Positions 26,761-35,948 of a stretch of 64,000 nt of DNA are shown here, one piece after another (the stretch's first letter is position 1; each line of letters opens with the position of its first letter). The notes under the pieces were generated by a model. It saw only the letters and a list, made by a program, of their open reading frames with translations. It was not told the DNA's origin and ran no database searches. A program made the translations under genes and the position numbers. This stretch comes from Pseudotabrizicola sp. (GTDB lineage: Bacteria; Pseudomonadota; Alphaproteobacteria; Rhodobacterales; Rhodobacteraceae), in NCBI RefSeq assembly GCF_030684215.1, contig NZ_JAUXOV010000052.1, positions 144,507 to 208,506 of the forward strand, given 5' to 3'.

Positions 26761-27584
26761 GACGTCTGCGCCATGCACTGTTTTTGGCCAGCATGATAAC
26801 AACGCCGGTCTGGGCTGCGGATTGCACGCCGGTTGATTTCCTGACCCTGCCTTTACCGTCGGGCGATGATCCGGTGGTCACAGCGTTGCGAGTGGCCTAT
26901 CCGGGGCTTACGGTTGATGCGCAAGGCGTGACGTTGGCCGATGGCAGCCTGATCGCCTTGGGCGAAGACCGGAGCCGCGATCCGGCGGCGCGCTTGGCGA
27001 ATCCGACTTTGCGTGAACAGTTCCACGATATTTATCCACTTCGTTTTGACCTGAACGCGCGCATGGACGCGTGGCACGATCCCGGCCGCGCACGGGTGGA
27101 ACCGCTGTTTGCTGCGCTTTATGGCGGCACGGAGCAGGCGGTGCGTGCAAGCCTGAGAAAAGTGGCGATTAGCGGCAAGGCCAGTGCAAGTTTTCTGATC
27201 TCGGAACGTCACGGCGCCGCCTGCCAGATGCGCGCGGCGCTGGCTGGCGTTCAGGCGCTGACAATCGACTGGGCCCCCGCGTTCCGCAATGTGGCGGGCA
27301 GCTTTAACTGGCGTCAGATTGCAGGCACCAGCCGAATGTCAACGCACAGCTATGGCATTGCCTTTGATCTGAACGCCGATCTGGGTGGCTATTGGCGTTG
27401 GTCTAAACGACCCGAGGGCAATGCAGGCCCCTATCTGAACCGTATTCCGCAGGATGTGGTGCAGGTGTTTGAACGCCACGGGTTCATTTGGGGCGGGAAA
27501 TGGCATCACTTCGATGGCATGCACTTTGAGTATCGGCCCGAGGTCATTCTGTATGCAAGACTGATGGGGCAGGCTGCCCCTTAG
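26754..27584 (+). CDS. M15-type D-Ala-D-Ala carboxypeptidase-like protein
   Basis: GTG 26754 overlaps the stop of the YARHG-caspase gene and gives a signal peptide (MLRRLRHALFLASMITTPVWAADC) and 276 residues. The zinc site of peptidase family M15 is visible: TSRMSTHSYGIAFDLN (His198 and Asp205) and KWHHFDGMHFEYRPE (third ligand in MHFE). Such enzymes cut D-amino-acid peptide bonds in peptidoglycan. Together with the OmpA-family protein it points the whole run at the cell wall. It is the last gene of the run, followed by a 130-base gap. Confidence 0.82.
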   Translation: MLRRLRHALFLASMITTPVWAADCTPVDFLTLPLPSGDDPVVTALRVAYPGLTVDAQGVTLADGSLIALGEDRSRDPAARLANPTLREQFHDIYPLRFDLNARMDAWHDPGRARVEPLFAALYGGTEQAVRASLRKVAISGKASASFLISERHGAACQMRAALAGVQALTIDWAPAFRNVAGSFNWRQIAGTSRMSTHSYGIAFDLNADLGGYWRWSKRPEGNAGPYLNRIPQDVVQVFERHGFIWGGKWHHFDGMHFEYRPEVILYARLMGQAAP

Positions 27585-27633
27585 GTCACTGAGTTGCAGC
27601 CCTAAGAAGACTCGGGCATCGGAGCTGAATAGA

Positions 27634-27653
27634 ATATCCGTTATCACGGATAT
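27634..27653. promoter_or_regulatory. Perfect inverted repeat upstream of kbl
   Basis: ATATCCGT-TATC-ACGGATAT is an eight-base-pair perfect palindrome 66 bases before the kbl start. A TTGACA hexamer (27666-27671) follows 12 bases later. It could be an operator for the nearby Lrp/AsnC regulator, or a weak terminator of the upstream run, though no T tract follows directly. Confidence 0.4.
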
Positions 27654-27718
27654 GTATCTTTAATATTGACACACTGGATTTCATGTCCCAACATCACCCA
27701 GAACAGATGGAGTGAATG

Positions 27719-28906
27719 ATGCCGCGTTCTGCTTTTCTCCAGCACATTTCCCATACCTTGACCGAGATAGAGACAGCAGGTCTCTACAAGCGGGAACGGC
27801 AGATCAGCTCGCCGCAATCGGCGCATGTGACGGTTGACGGCCGGTCGCTGCTAAATCTGTGTGCCAACAATTACCTTGGGTTGGCCAATGATCCTGCCCT
27901 GCTCGCAGCGGCGCATCGAGCTTTGGATGAACAGGGTTATGGCATGGCCTCGGTCCGGTTCATTTGTGGCACCCAAGACCTGCATCGCCAACTTGAAGCA
28001 CGGATTGCCGCCTTTCTGGGGATGGAAGATTCCATCCTGTTCGCCGCCTGTTTTGATGCAAATGGCGGGTTGTTCGAGCCGCTTTTGGGGCCCGAGGATG
28101 CGGTGATTTCGGATGGGCTGAACCATGCCTCTATCATCGACGGCATCCGGTTGTGCAAAGCGCGGCGGTATCGCTATGCCAATTCCGACATGGCCGATCT
28201 GGAGGCGCAGTTGCAGACTGCGCGGGCGGACGGAGCGCGCCATATCCTGATCGCGACCGATGGCGTGTTCTCAATGGATGGCTACCTTGCCAAACTGCCG
28301 CAGATCACCGCGCTGGCTGAACGCTATGGCGCGCTGACAATGGTGGATGATTGCCACGCTACCGGTTTCATGGGGCCGCAGGGACGCGGTACGCCCGCCC
28401 ATGCCGGGGTGAAGGTGGATATTCTGACCGGCACCTTGGGCAAGGCGCTGGGTGGGGCATTGGGTGGCTACATCGCCGGGCCGCTGCCCGTGGTTGATCT
28501 GCTGCGTCAGCGGGCACGGCCCTATCTGTTTTCCAATGCGCTGCCGCCTGCTATCGTTGCCGCCGGTCTGGCCGCGCTTGATCTGGTTGAAGCGGCTGAC
28601 GATCTGCGCGCCCAACTCTTTGACAACGCCTCCTATTGGCGGGCCGGACTGGCTGATGCGGGCTTTACCCTTTTGCCGGGGGAGCATCCTATCATCCCGG
28701 TGATGACCCACGAGGCCCCGCTGGCGCAGGCCTTGGCGCGCGACCTGTTCGACCGGGGCGTTTATGTTTCGGGCTTTTTCTTTCCGGTGGTGCCAAAGGG
28801 GCAGGCCCGCATCCGCACCCAGATGAACGCGCGGCTGACCCGCAGTGATCTGGATTTCGCGCTGGACCAGTTTCGTGCGGCGGGCAAAGCGGTGGGGGTG
28901 ATCTGA
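27719..28906 (+). CDS. kbl: Glycine C-acetyltransferase (2-amino-3-ketobutyrate CoA ligase)
   Basis: This PLP enzyme cleaves 2-amino-3-ketobutyrate with CoA to glycine and acetyl-CoA, the second step of threonine degradation. The 395-residue length matches Kbl. [34 protein letters not shown] and [23 protein letters not shown] are family landmarks, and the PLP lysine is in [20 protein letters not shown]. Two tandem ATGs (27716, 27719) follow a GGAG site; I use the second. The tdh gene follows after one base, so the pathway genes are paired. Confidence 0.95.
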   Translation: MPRSAFLQHISHTLTEIETAGLYKRERQISSPQSAHVTVDGRSLLNLCANNYLGLANDPALLAAAHRALDEQGYGMASVRFICGTQDLHRQLEARIAAFLGMEDSILFAACFDANGGLFEPLLGPEDAVISDGLNHASIIDGIRLCKARRYRYANSDMADLEAQLQTARADGARHILIATDGVFSMDGYLAKLPQITALAERYGALTMVDDCHATGFMGPQGRGTPAHAGVKVDILTGTLGKALGGALGGYIAGPLPVVDLLRQRARPYLFSNALPPAIVAAGLAALDLVEAADDLRAQLFDNASYWRAGLADAGFTLLPGEHPIIPVMTHEAPLAQALARDLFDRGVYVSGFFFPVVPKGQARIRTQMNARLTRSDLDFALDQFRAAGKAVGVI

Positions 28907-28907
28907 C

Positions 28908-29945
28908 ATGCAAAACCAGATGAAGACTCTTGCCAAGATCAAGCCCGAGGTCGGCCTCTGGCTCGACCCTCGCCCCGTGCCGGACATTGGCCCAGATGAT
29001 GTGCTGATCCGCATCCGCAAAACCGGCATTTGCGGCACCGATATCCATATCTGGAACTGGGATGACTGGGCCGCACGCACTGTGCCGCTGGGACTTGTCA
29101 CCGGGCACGAATTCGCGGGCGAGATTGCAGAGCTGGGCCGCAATGTCACCGGTCTTGCCATCGGGCAGCGCTGTTCGGGTGAGGGGCATCTGATTTCCAA
29201 CCAGTCGCGCCAATCTCGTGCGGGAAAGTTCCATCTTGATCCGGCCACGCGCGGCATTGGGGTGAATGAACAAGGTGCGTTTGCGCAATACCTGTGCCTG
29301 CCCGCGTTCAACGTTGTGCCGCTGCCGGATGAGATTGATGACGAGATCGGCGCCATCCTCGATCCGCTTGGCAATGCGGTGCATACCGCGTTGTCCTTTG
29401 ATCTGGTGGGTGAGGATGTGCTGATCACGGGTGCAGGCCCTATCGGCATCATGGCGGCGGCGGTCGCGCGACATGTCGGCGCGCGGCATGTGGTGATCAC
29501 GGATGTCAATCAGGACCGGCTGGATCTGGCGGCGTTGGTCGCTGATGTGGTGCCGGTCAACGTGGCGCATCAGGATCTGCGCGAGGTTGTGGCGCGGCTG
29601 AAGATGAAGCAGGGCTTCGATGTCGGGATGGAGATGTCGGGCAATCAGGCGGCACTCGATCAGATGATCGAAAATCTTGTGATGGGCGGACGCATTGCGA
29701 TGCTGGGCATCCCGCCCGGCAAGTCCCCGGTGGACTGGAGCCGGATCGTGTTCAAGGCAATCACCCTCAAAGGCGTTTACGGGCGCGAGATTTTCGAGAC
29801 CTGGTATAAAATGATCGCCATGCTGGAAAACGGTCTGGATATACGTCGGGTCATCACCCACCGTTTTCCCATCGATCAATTCCGCGACGGGTTTGAGGTG
29901 ATGCGGGCAGGCTCCAGCGGCAAGGTGGTGCTAGACTGGGACTGA
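28908..29945 (+). CDS. tdh: L-threonine 3-dehydrogenase
   Basis: This zinc-dependent NAD dehydrogenase oxidises threonine to 2-amino-3-ketobutyrate, the substrate of Kbl. At 345 residues it is the usual size. The catalytic zinc region is KTGICGTDIHIWNWDDWAARTVPLGLVTGHEFAGEI (Cys and His-Glu ligands), and the NAD fold has ITGAGPIGIMAAAVARHVGA. The usual structural four-Cys zinc cluster is hard to see: the segment GQRCSGEGHLISNQSRQSRAGKFH carries a single Cys where E. coli Tdh has several, so that site may be reduced. It follows kbl by one base. Confidence 0.93.
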   Translation: MQNQMKTLAKIKPEVGLWLDPRPVPDIGPDDVLIRIRKTGICGTDIHIWNWDDWAARTVPLGLVTGHEFAGEIAELGRNVTGLAIGQRCSGEGHLISNQSRQSRAGKFHLDPATRGIGVNEQGAFAQYLCLPAFNVVPLPDEIDDEIGAILDPLGNAVHTALSFDLVGEDVLITGAGPIGIMAAAVARHVGARHVVITDVNQDRLDLAALVADVVPVNVAHQDLREVVARLKMKQGFDVGMEMSGNQAALDQMIENLVMGGRIAMLGIPPGKSPVDWSRIVFKAITLKGVYGREIFETWYKMIAMLENGLDIRRVITHRFPIDQFRDGFEVMRAGSSGKVVLDWD

Positions 29946-29949
29946 CAGG

Positions 29950-30420
29950 TCACAAAAGGCGGTTCAGATCGGCGGGGCGGTTTTCCAATATCCGCTCCAT
30001 CGAGAACAGGCCCGTTACCTTGTCAAATTCAAACCCGTCGATCAGGCGCTGATAAAAGCGGTCATAGCCCGCCATGCCCTGTGTCACGATCTTCACCAGA
30101 TAGTCCCATTCGCCGCCGATGCGATTGAAGTCGATCACCTCGGGCAGGCTTTGGACATGACGCGAAAAACGGTCCACCCAGTCGCGTGAATGGTGCCGAC
30201 TGCGGATCATCACAAACACTGTCAGATCAAGCCCAAGCGCCGCCAGATCAACCCGCGCCTGCGACCCAACCAGAATGCCCGCCGTCTGCAACGCCTGTAT
30301 GCGCCGCCAGCACGCGTTCTGCGACAGGCCGATACGCTCTGCTATCTCACGCTGCGACAGCGTTGAATCGCGCTGCAGTGCGGTCAGGATGCGTAGATCA
30401 GTTGTATCAAAATTTATCAT
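29950..30420 (-). CDS. Lrp/AsnC family transcriptional regulator
   Basis: The protein has 156 residues from ATG 30420 (MINFDTTDLRILTALQRDSTLSQREIAERIGLSQNACWRRIQALQTAGIL). That N-terminal block is the AsnC winged helix, and the C-terminal half (VFVMIRSRHHSRDWVDRFSRHVQSLPEVIDFNRIGGEWDYLVKIVT) is the ligand-sensing RAM domain. An ATG at 30432 is possible but would place a palindrome inside the coding region. It converges on tdh and diverges from the class V aminotransferase, so it likely controls one or both in response to an amino acid. Confidence 0.92.
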   Translation of the reverse strand: MINFDTTDLRILTALQRDSTLSQREIAERIGLSQNACWRRIQALQTAGILVGSQARVDLAALGLDLTVFVMIRSRHHSRDWVDRFSRHVQSLPEVIDFNRIGGEWDYLVKIVTQGMAGYDRFYQRLIDGFEFDKVTGLFSMERILENRPADLNRLL

Positions 30421-30425
30421 AATAT

Positions 30426-30439
30426 CGATCATATGATCG
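30426..30439. promoter_or_regulatory. Palindromic operator candidate between the Lrp-type gene and the aminotransferase
   Basis: CGATCATATGATCG is a perfect 14-base palindrome placed six bases upstream of the regulator ATG (30420) within the divergent gap to the aminotransferase gene. Its position suits autoregulation and control of the divergent gene. The gap is AT-rich (aaaatttatcataatat) as expected for divergent promoters. Confidence 0.45.
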
Positions 30440-30523
30440 AATAAGGATGATTTCCACTCAAAATAAACCGCCTTTGATTGCGGTATACCGTTCTATTCTG
30501 CGTCCAATAGCAGGAGATGCACC

Positions 30524-31969
30524 GTGACCCATCAGGCAAGTCTTTTTTCGCCCTTTCTGGATCAGATCGCAGGGCCAGACCCGACGTCTGCCCTGCGGTC
30601 CGGGCTGATCGGTGAGGGCGTGATGATAGACGGACCCTTTGGCTCCAACCCGCTGATCTATGCCGATTACACCGCCTCGGGCCGCGCGCTGCGGCAGGTT
30701 GAGGCGTTCGTGATGGACCATGTGCTGCCCTATTACGCCAACAGCCACACCGAGGCGTCGTTTTGCGGTGCAAGGATGGCGCAGATGCGCCATGCCGCGC
30801 GGGCGATCATCGCGCGATCCTGCGGGGCAGGGCCCGAGCATGCGGTGGTGTTCTGCGGGTCGGGGGCGACGGCGGGGATCAACCGCCTGGTTGCGCTCTT
30901 GGGCGCCGGGTCGGGCGCGAGGGTGATCCTTGGCCCCTATGAGCATCACTCCAACCTGCTGCCATGGCGCGAAAGTGGGGCCGAGGTGATCGTTTTGGGC
31001 GAAGATCCTGCGGGCGGGCCGGACCGCGCCGAACTGGCCGAAGCTTTGGCCACGGCGCCAAAGGGCGCACGGGTGATCTGCGCTTTTTCTGCAGCATCCA
31101 ACATCACGGGTGAAATTGCCGATGTTGCGGCGCTGACCCGGCAGGTGCGCGCTGCGCGGGCGCGAATTGTGTGGGATTACGCAGGCGGCGGCCCCTACCT
31201 GCCGATTGCCATGTCGCCCGAACCGGGTACGGAAATTGACGCGGTGGTGATCTCGCCGCACAAGTTTGTCGGCGGGCCGGGGGCGTCTGGTGTGATGATC
31301 CTGCGACGCGACGCGGTGGTGACAGACCGCCCAAGCTGGCCCGGCGGCGGCACGGTGAGCTTTGTCTCACCTGATAGCCATGATTACAGTCCCCGTCTTG
31401 AAGCGCGAGAGGAGGCAGGCACCCCGAATGTTGTCGGCGATCTGCGTGCTGCGCTGGCGTTTCTGGTCAAGGACACAATGGCCGGGGCGGGTATGGCGCA
31501 GCGCAATGTGGTGCTTGCGGAGCGGGCGCAACAGGTCTGGTCCGCAGTGCCGCGGATCACTCTTTTAGGGCCAGCGGGCCGCAATCGTTTGCCAATCTTT
31601 GCCTTCCGGCTGCGCGATGGGCAGGGCGGCTTTGTGCACCACCAGCTTGTCACCCGGCTGCTGTCGGACCGTTATGGCATTCAGGCGCGCGGCGGGTGCG
31701 CCTGCGCCGGGCCGTATGTCCACAAGCTGCTTGGCATTGATGCGGCGGCCTCGCATCAGCTGCGGCAGGCAATCCTGTCAGGTCAAGAAATGGAAAAGCC
31801 GGGGTTCGTGCGGCTGAACCTGTCGCCCCTGATGGTCGATGACAAAGTGCAGACCATTCTGAACAGCGTGACCGCTTTGGCAGGTGACGCTCCGGCGCTT
31901 GCCCGGCACTATGCCTGCGACCCGGAGACCGCGATTTTCACCGCCATGCCAAGCAAGGCAGTGGCTTGA
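30524..31969 (+). CDS. Class V aminotransferase (cysteine desulfurase/selenocysteine lyase-like)
   Basis: This is a PLP-dependent enzyme of 481 residues. LIYADYTASGRALRQVE, ANSHTEASFCG and VVFCGSGATAGINRLV are typical of the class V N-terminal half, and the PLP lysine is in VVISPHKFVGGPGASGVMIL. A Cys-containing segment near the end of the domain, YGIQARGGCACAGPYVHKLLGI, resembles the catalytic Cys region of cysteine desulfurases. The last about 70 residues are an extra tail. Divergence from an Lrp/AsnC regulator suggests amino-acid-responsive control. It may be a desulfurase, a lyase or an aminotransferase; no Fe-S assembly genes are nearby, which argues for catabolism. Confidence 0.8.
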   Translation: MTHQASLFSPFLDQIAGPDPTSALRSGLIGEGVMIDGPFGSNPLIYADYTASGRALRQVEAFVMDHVLPYYANSHTEASFCGARMAQMRHAARAIIARSCGAGPEHAVVFCGSGATAGINRLVALLGAGSGARVILGPYEHHSNLLPWRESGAEVIVLGEDPAGGPDRAELAEALATAPKGARVICAFSAASNITGEIADVAALTRQVRAARARIVWDYAGGGPYLPIAMSPEPGTEIDAVVISPHKFVGGPGASGVMILRRDAVVTDRPSWPGGGTVSFVSPDSHDYSPRLEAREEAGTPNVVGDLRAALAFLVKDTMAGAGMAQRNVVLAERAQQVWSAVPRITLLGPAGRNRLPIFAFRLRDGQGGFVHHQLVTRLLSDRYGIQARGGCACAGPYVHKLLGIDAAASHQLRQAILSGQEMEKPGFVRLNLSPLMVDDKVQTILNSVTALAGDAPALARHYACDPETAIFTAMPSKAVA

Positions 31970-31972
31970 GCC

Positions 31973-32533
31973 CTAGCTGTTTTGCACGATCAGAATGGCG
32001 CGTGCCGGGCCGCTTTCTGCCTCGAGCCGGTGGGGGCGGTCGGCGAAGTAGCGTGCGGTGTCACCGGCTGACAGATGCTGGCTTTCCTCGCCCGAGGTAA
32101 CCTTTATCCTGCCCTCCAGCATCGTCAGATGTTCGCGGCAGCCGGGCCCATGCGGATCACTGATCAGCTTGCCGCCTTCGGCAAAGGTCAGGTCATAAAC
32201 CTCATGCATGCCGACCGCTTCGGCGGGTGACAGGATGCGGATGCTGACCCCAAGCCCGCGCCCGCCGATCACCGGGGCGGCCTCGGCTCGGATCACCTCG
32301 ATCCGGGGGGTCTCGCGCGGTTCAAGCAAACCTGCGAAATCAACCTGAAGTGCTTGGGTCAGGTTCCACAGTGTGGCCACGGTCGGACTGGACTCGCCAC
32401 GTTCGATCTGGCTGACCATCGACCGGCTGACGCCCGACAGCTTGGCCACGGCATCAAGGCTAAGCCCCTTTGCCGTGCGCGCCTCTTTCAGCGATGCGGC
32501 CAGACGGTCGTGAATGTCGGAACGGGCGGTCAT
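31973..32533 (-). CDS. XRE-family regulator with cupin domain
   Basis: The protein has 186 residues from ATG 32533 (MTARSDIHDRLAASLKEARTAKGLSLDAVAKLSGVSRSMVSQIERGESSPTVATLWNLTQAL), a clear HTH_3 DNA-binding domain. Residues about 80-185 form a cupin barrel (HEVYDLTFAEGGKLISDPHGPGCREHLTMLEGRIKVTSGEESQHLSAGDTARYFADRPHRLEAE) that would bind a small effector. The ORF track's longer start (32602) adds 23 unlikely residues. It converges with the aminotransferase gene, leaving only three bases. Its regulon is unknown. Confidence 0.9.
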   Translation of the reverse strand: MTARSDIHDRLAASLKEARTAKGLSLDAVAKLSGVSRSMVSQIERGESSPTVATLWNLTQALQVDFAGLLEPRETPRIEVIRAEAAPVIGGRGLGVSIRILSPAEAVGMHEVYDLTFAEGGKLISDPHGPGCREHLTMLEGRIKVTSGEESQHLSAGDTARYFADRPHRLEAESGPARAILIVQNS

Positions 32534-32634
32534 GGCGGATCTCTGAAACGGGCCAGTCAAGCACTTTGAACTTGGCGGCGAACCAGCGTTATCGTGGCCC
32601 ATTCCGGCAGCTATGGCAATCTCTTAGGCCGCGT

Positions 32635-33231
32635 TTACAAAAAGCGCACTTGCGTTCCGACCTCGACAAGTTCGAACAGGTGCTCGACGTGATCGTTGAA
32701 CAGCCCAACACATCCGCTGGACGCCGGGCGTCCAATTTTTGCGATGTCGTCGATGCCGTGAATACGGTAATACTGCCACCCAAGGTTCAGCGCCCGCGAA
32801 CCCATCGGGTTGTCTGGACCGGGGCCGATAGATTCTGGCAGGGTCGGATCAAGCGCGCGCATGTTGGGCGTTGGAATCCATGTCGGATTGCGGCGCTTCA
32901 GCACGATTTCGGTCAATCCGGTCTGGGTCAATTCCTCGCTGCGCGGCACCGATGAGGGGAATATCAGATGCTGGCTATCATCCTCGGGCCAATAGTGCAG
33001 CGCGCGTGATTCCAGATCGCAAAGAATTGCGCCCTTTTGCAGATTTGGAAAATGGTCTTCCCAGTGATGCACACGGAAGCTCGCGGTGTTGTGGCGCGAT
33101 GGGCTGCCGGTGGAGTCAGCCGGGGCGATCACAGTCGTGTCTTGCGCATACACCAGCGCGGGGCAGGCCAGGCTGGCCATAGTGGCGGCACCCAGTTTAA
33201 GAACGTAGCGGCGGGTTCTGGGAAAAGGCAT
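32635..33231 (-). CDS. L,D-transpeptidase (YkuD) family protein, Tat-exported
   Basis: The 198-residue protein starts at ATG 33231 with MPFPRTRRYVLKLGAATMASLACPALVYA, a twin-arginine signal. The YkuD catalytic signature is clear: YYRIHGIDDIAKIGRPASSGCVGLFNDHVEHLFELVEVGTQVRFL, with His in RIHG and Cys in SSGCVGLFN. Such enzymes make 3-3 cross-links in peptidoglycan or attach proteins to it. It lies 16 bases downstream of the CAP-domain lipoprotein gene, so they form a two-gene envelope operon. Confidence 0.9.
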   Translation of the reverse strand: MPFPRTRRYVLKLGAATMASLACPALVYAQDTTVIAPADSTGSPSRHNTASFRVHHWEDHFPNLQKGAILCDLESRALHYWPEDDSQHLIFPSSVPRSEELTQTGLTEIVLKRRNPTWIPTPNMRALDPTLPESIGPGPDNPMGSRALNLGWQYYRIHGIDDIAKIGRPASSGCVGLFNDHVEHLFELVEVGTQVRFL

Positions 33232-33247
33232 TGCGGTTTCCTTCTGG

Positions 33248-33832
33248 TCAGTTTGCAACGGTCAGCGTCCACCACAGCTTGTTGCTGGGCTCTTGAAAGA
33301 CGCCAAGGCCGATCCGTCTTGCGCGCGGATCAAGCAAGATCGCCCGTGTTGCCGGAGTTTGCATCCACGTTTCAATTGCTTGGACTTCGGTTTCGTAAGT
33401 CTCAGAGATCAGTTCACCAAGAACCCGGCCGTCAAACCCGGCGCGTCGGGCCCGGTCAATAGAGGTGCTGCCATCTGCCCCAAAGCTCCAGGCCCGGCCC
33501 TGTTGTGACATCGACCGGGAATGGCCGTCGGCGGACTGTATCAGCGCGGGGTCGAGGGCCACAGGCGCAAGTCCCCCCGCAAGACGCGTCTGGTTGACGG
33601 TGTCGACCGCGCGGCTTCGCACTTGTCCTATGTTGCGCTCGGTGACGGGATAGACGCCCTGAACCGAGGCCCCGGTCGCATCAAGCCGTGGCGGCGCATT
33701 GGGGTTCAGTTGCGCACAGGCTGAAAGCACAACAATCGCCGCCAGGCTGGCAATCAGGCGCAGCCCGCGCTGCGCAGTGCCGGGGCTGGTTGGGGGCAGG
33801 ATGTGGCACTGTCGCGCCATTGAAGGGTTCAT
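33248..33832 (-). CDS. CAP-domain lipoprotein
   Basis: The 194-residue protein from ATG 33832 (an ATG at 33820 is also possible) has a lipoprotein signal ending in AAIVVLSAC. Residues about 75-190 match the SCP/CAP fold: VDTVNQTRLAGGLAPVALDPALIQSADGHSRSMSQQGRAWSFGAD, with the His that belongs to the CAP cavity, then ETWMQTPATRAILLDPRARRIGLGVFQEPSNKLWWTLTVAN. Bacterial CAP proteins are poorly understood and may bind lipids or cell wall. It precedes the YkuD gene in the same operon. Confidence 0.85.
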   Translation of the reverse strand: MNPSMARQCHILPPTSPGTAQRGLRLIASLAAIVVLSACAQLNPNAPPRLDATGASVQGVYPVTERNIGQVRSRAVDTVNQTRLAGGLAPVALDPALIQSADGHSRSMSQQGRAWSFGADGSTSIDRARRAGFDGRVLGELISETYETEVQAIETWMQTPATRAILLDPRARRIGLGVFQEPSNKLWWTLTVAN

Positions 33833-33976
33833 GGTCAGGCTCTTTCGTTTGCCCCATAGCCGCACAGAGCGACCAAGGTTCAACCAAAAAGCGACAATTC
33901 TGCAGTGATCTCACGGGAATATCAGCAGTTGTGAACGCGCCCGCTGCGCGTGGACTTGTGTGGCTGCCACGATTGC

Positions 33977-34003
33977 AAAAAGGGGCCGGTCAATGACCGA
34001 CCC
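33977..34003 (-). terminator. Rho-independent terminator of the ugp operon
   Basis: On the minus strand GGGTCGGTC-ATT-GACCGGCCC forms a nine-base-pair stem with one G-U pair, followed by CTTTTT. It lies 17 bases after the ugpC stop, where the ugp transcript should end. This is the best terminator in the window apart from the nas leader. Confidence 0.85.
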
Positions 34004-34019
34004 TTTCACTGTCTCCAAG

Positions 34020-35078
34020 TCAAAGTCGCTTGCCTGTCTCCTTGGAAAAAAGGTGCATCCTGCCCTCAGCGGGCGCCACATGCAGACGATCTCCACGCGC
34101 AGCAACAGTGCTGCCGGGTAGGCGCAACGTCATCAGAACGTCAGAGCCTTCAATAACCCCATAGCCAAAGGCATCTGCGCCCAGCCATTCCACGGATCGC
34201 AACACAACCGGAATAGAGGGCGTGCCGGCGTCTACAATCTCCATGTCCTCGGGGCGCAGACCAAGCCTGACCTCGCCACTGGCGGGCAGGCCGGAAAGCG
34301 GCAGGCGCTGTCCGCCCGGCAAGACTGCAACCCCCGCCTCGGCCTGCACGGTGAAAATGTTCATCGCAGGCGACCCGATAAAGCCCGCGACAAATTCGCT
34401 GGCCGGGGTCATGTACACCTCATGCGGGGTGGCGATCTGGTCGGCGACACCTTTGTTCATTACGATCAGCCGGTCGGCCAGCGTCATCGCCTCAACCTGA
34501 TCGTGGGTCACATACAGCATGGTCTGTCCGGTGGTCTGGTGCAGGTCCTTGATCTGCAAGCGCATCTGCACCCGCAGCTTGGCGTCAAGGTTGGAAAGCG
34601 GCTCGTCCAGCAGAAACGCCGCCGGTTCGCGCACCAGTGCCCGCCCCATCGCCACCCGCTGCCGCTGCCCGCCAGACAAGGCGCGTGGCTTGCGGTCAAG
34701 ATAGGGCTCCAGCTCCAGTATGGCGGCGGCCTTGGCAACGCGGGCGTCAATCTCGGCCGCAGGCATCCTGGCGATTTTCAGGCCATAGGCCATGTTTTCG
34801 CGCACGCTCATATGCGGGTAAAGCGCGTAATTCTGGAACACCATGGCGATATCACGCTCGCGCGGTTCCAGATCATTCACCACCCGGTCACCAATCGAGA
34901 TTGTGCCGGCGCTGATCCCCTCCAGCCCTGCGACCATCCGCAACAGCGTGGACTTGCCGCAGCCCGAAGGCCCGACGATCACCACAAATTCCCCGTTGGA
35001 AATGTTCATCGTGATCCCGTGGATCACTTCTTGCCCGGCATAGCTTTTGCGCAGGTCGTTCAGTTGGATATTTGCCAT
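34020..35078 (-). CDS. ugpC: Glycerol-3-phosphate ABC transporter ATPase
   Basis: The 352-residue ATPase energises UgpAE. It contains Walker A (GPSGCGKST), Q-loop ([17 protein letters not shown]), signature ([14 protein letters not shown]), Walker B ([12 protein letters not shown]), the switch His ([10 protein letters not shown]) and a C-terminal TOBE regulatory domain ([13 protein letters not shown]). It is the last gene of ugpBAEC on the minus strand and begins one base after the ugpE stop. Family relatives such as MalK are near-identical in layout; the identity comes from context with UgpB. Confidence 0.92.
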   Translation of the reverse strand: MANIQLNDLRKSYAGQEVIHGITMNISNGEFVVIVGPSGCGKSTLLRMVAGLEGISAGTISIGDRVVNDLEPRERDIAMVFQNYALYPHMSVRENMAYGLKIARMPAAEIDARVAKAAAILELEPYLDRKPRALSGGQRQRVAMGRALVREPAAFLLDEPLSNLDAKLRVQMRLQIKDLHQTTGQTMLYVTHDQVEAMTLADRLIVMNKGVADQIATPHEVYMTPASEFVAGFIGSPAMNIFTVQAEAGVAVLPGGQRLPLSGLPASGEVRLGLRPEDMEIVDAGTPSIPVVLRSVEWLGADAFGYGVIEGSDVLMTLRLPGSTVAARGDRLHVAPAEGRMHLFSKETGKRL

Positions 35079-35948
35079 TTACTTCTCCGTCTCGACAAGG
35101 CCCTTCACGAACCACCGCTGCATCAGCACGACCACAAGGATCGGTGGCAGGATGGCCAGCACGGAAGTCACCATGACGAGGTTCCAGGGGGTATCGGCAT
35201 CAGCGAAAGAGATCATCTTTTTCAGCGCGATGACGATGGTGTTCATTTCATTCGAATTGGTCACCAACAGTGGCCACAGATATTGCGTCCAGCCATAGAT
35301 GAACTGAATCACAAAGATGGCGGCCACATTGGTCAGCGACAGCGGCCACAGGATATCCTTGAAAAACCGCCATGGCCCGGCACCATCCACCCGTGCCGCC
35401 TCCAGCAGTTCATCCGGGATGGTCATGAAAAACTGCCGGAACAGCAGCGTGGCCGTGGCCGATGCGATCAGCGGCAGGATCAGACCAGCATAGGTGTCAA
35501 TCAGCCCCAGATCGACCATCACCTTATACGTCGGCTGAATCCGCACCTCGACCGGCAGCATCAGGGTGATGAAGATCAGCCAGAAACACGCCATGCGGAA
35601 CGGAAACTTGAAGAACACAATCGCATAGGCAGAGGCCATTGAAATCACGATCTTGCCCACCGCAATACCGACCGCAATCAACGTGGTATTGCCCAGCAGT
35701 CGCCACAGGCTGACCCCACCGATCCGGTTGATCTCACCGGAAAACGCGCCCCGGTAATTCTCATACGCTTCTGCCCCCGGAAGCAGCGGCAACGGAGGGC
35801 GCAGGATGGTCTGCACCGAGTGGGTCGATGCGATAAAGACGTAATAAACCGGAAAGGCCACGATGATTACGCCAAGGATCATCCAGAGATGCGCCATCGT
35901 GCGGGCAGCGCCCCGCGCCACCATCGGGGTTTGTGATCCATCACCCAT
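35079..35948 (-). CDS. ugpE: Glycerol-3-phosphate ABC transporter permease
   Basis: This 289-residue permease starts at ATG 35948 ([22 protein letters not shown]), overlapping the ugpA stop by eight bases; the ORF track's 35966 start would run further into ugpA. It has about six membrane segments and the coupling motif [30 protein letters not shown] (EAA loop). It pairs with UgpA for sn-glycerol-3-phosphate or glycerophosphodiester import. Confidence 0.92.
   Translation of the reverse strand: MGDGSQTPMVARGAARTMAHLWMILGVIIVAFPVYYVFIASTHSVQTILRPPLPLLPGAEAYENYRGAFSGEINRIGGVSLWRLLGNTTLIAVGIAVGKIVISMASAYAIVFFKFPFRMACFWLIFITLMLPVEVRIQPTYKVMVDLGLIDTYAGLILPLIASATATLLFRQFFMTIPDELLEAARVDGAGPWRFFKDILWPLSLTNVAAIFVIQFIYGWTQYLWPLLVTNSNEMNTIVIALKKMISFADADTPWNLVMVTSVLAILPPILVVVLMQRWFVKGLVETEK

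Noticed and set aside
13343-27584. The caspase run as a known antiphage system with a caspase-like effector
   Set aside because: There is no gasdermin, CRISPR, STAND or nucleotide-signalling gene, and the caspases carry export signals, which argues for an envelope role.
34422-35642. 406-residue plus-strand ORF
   Set aside because: It is the antisense shadow of ugpC and ugpE, His/Gln-rich and without motifs.
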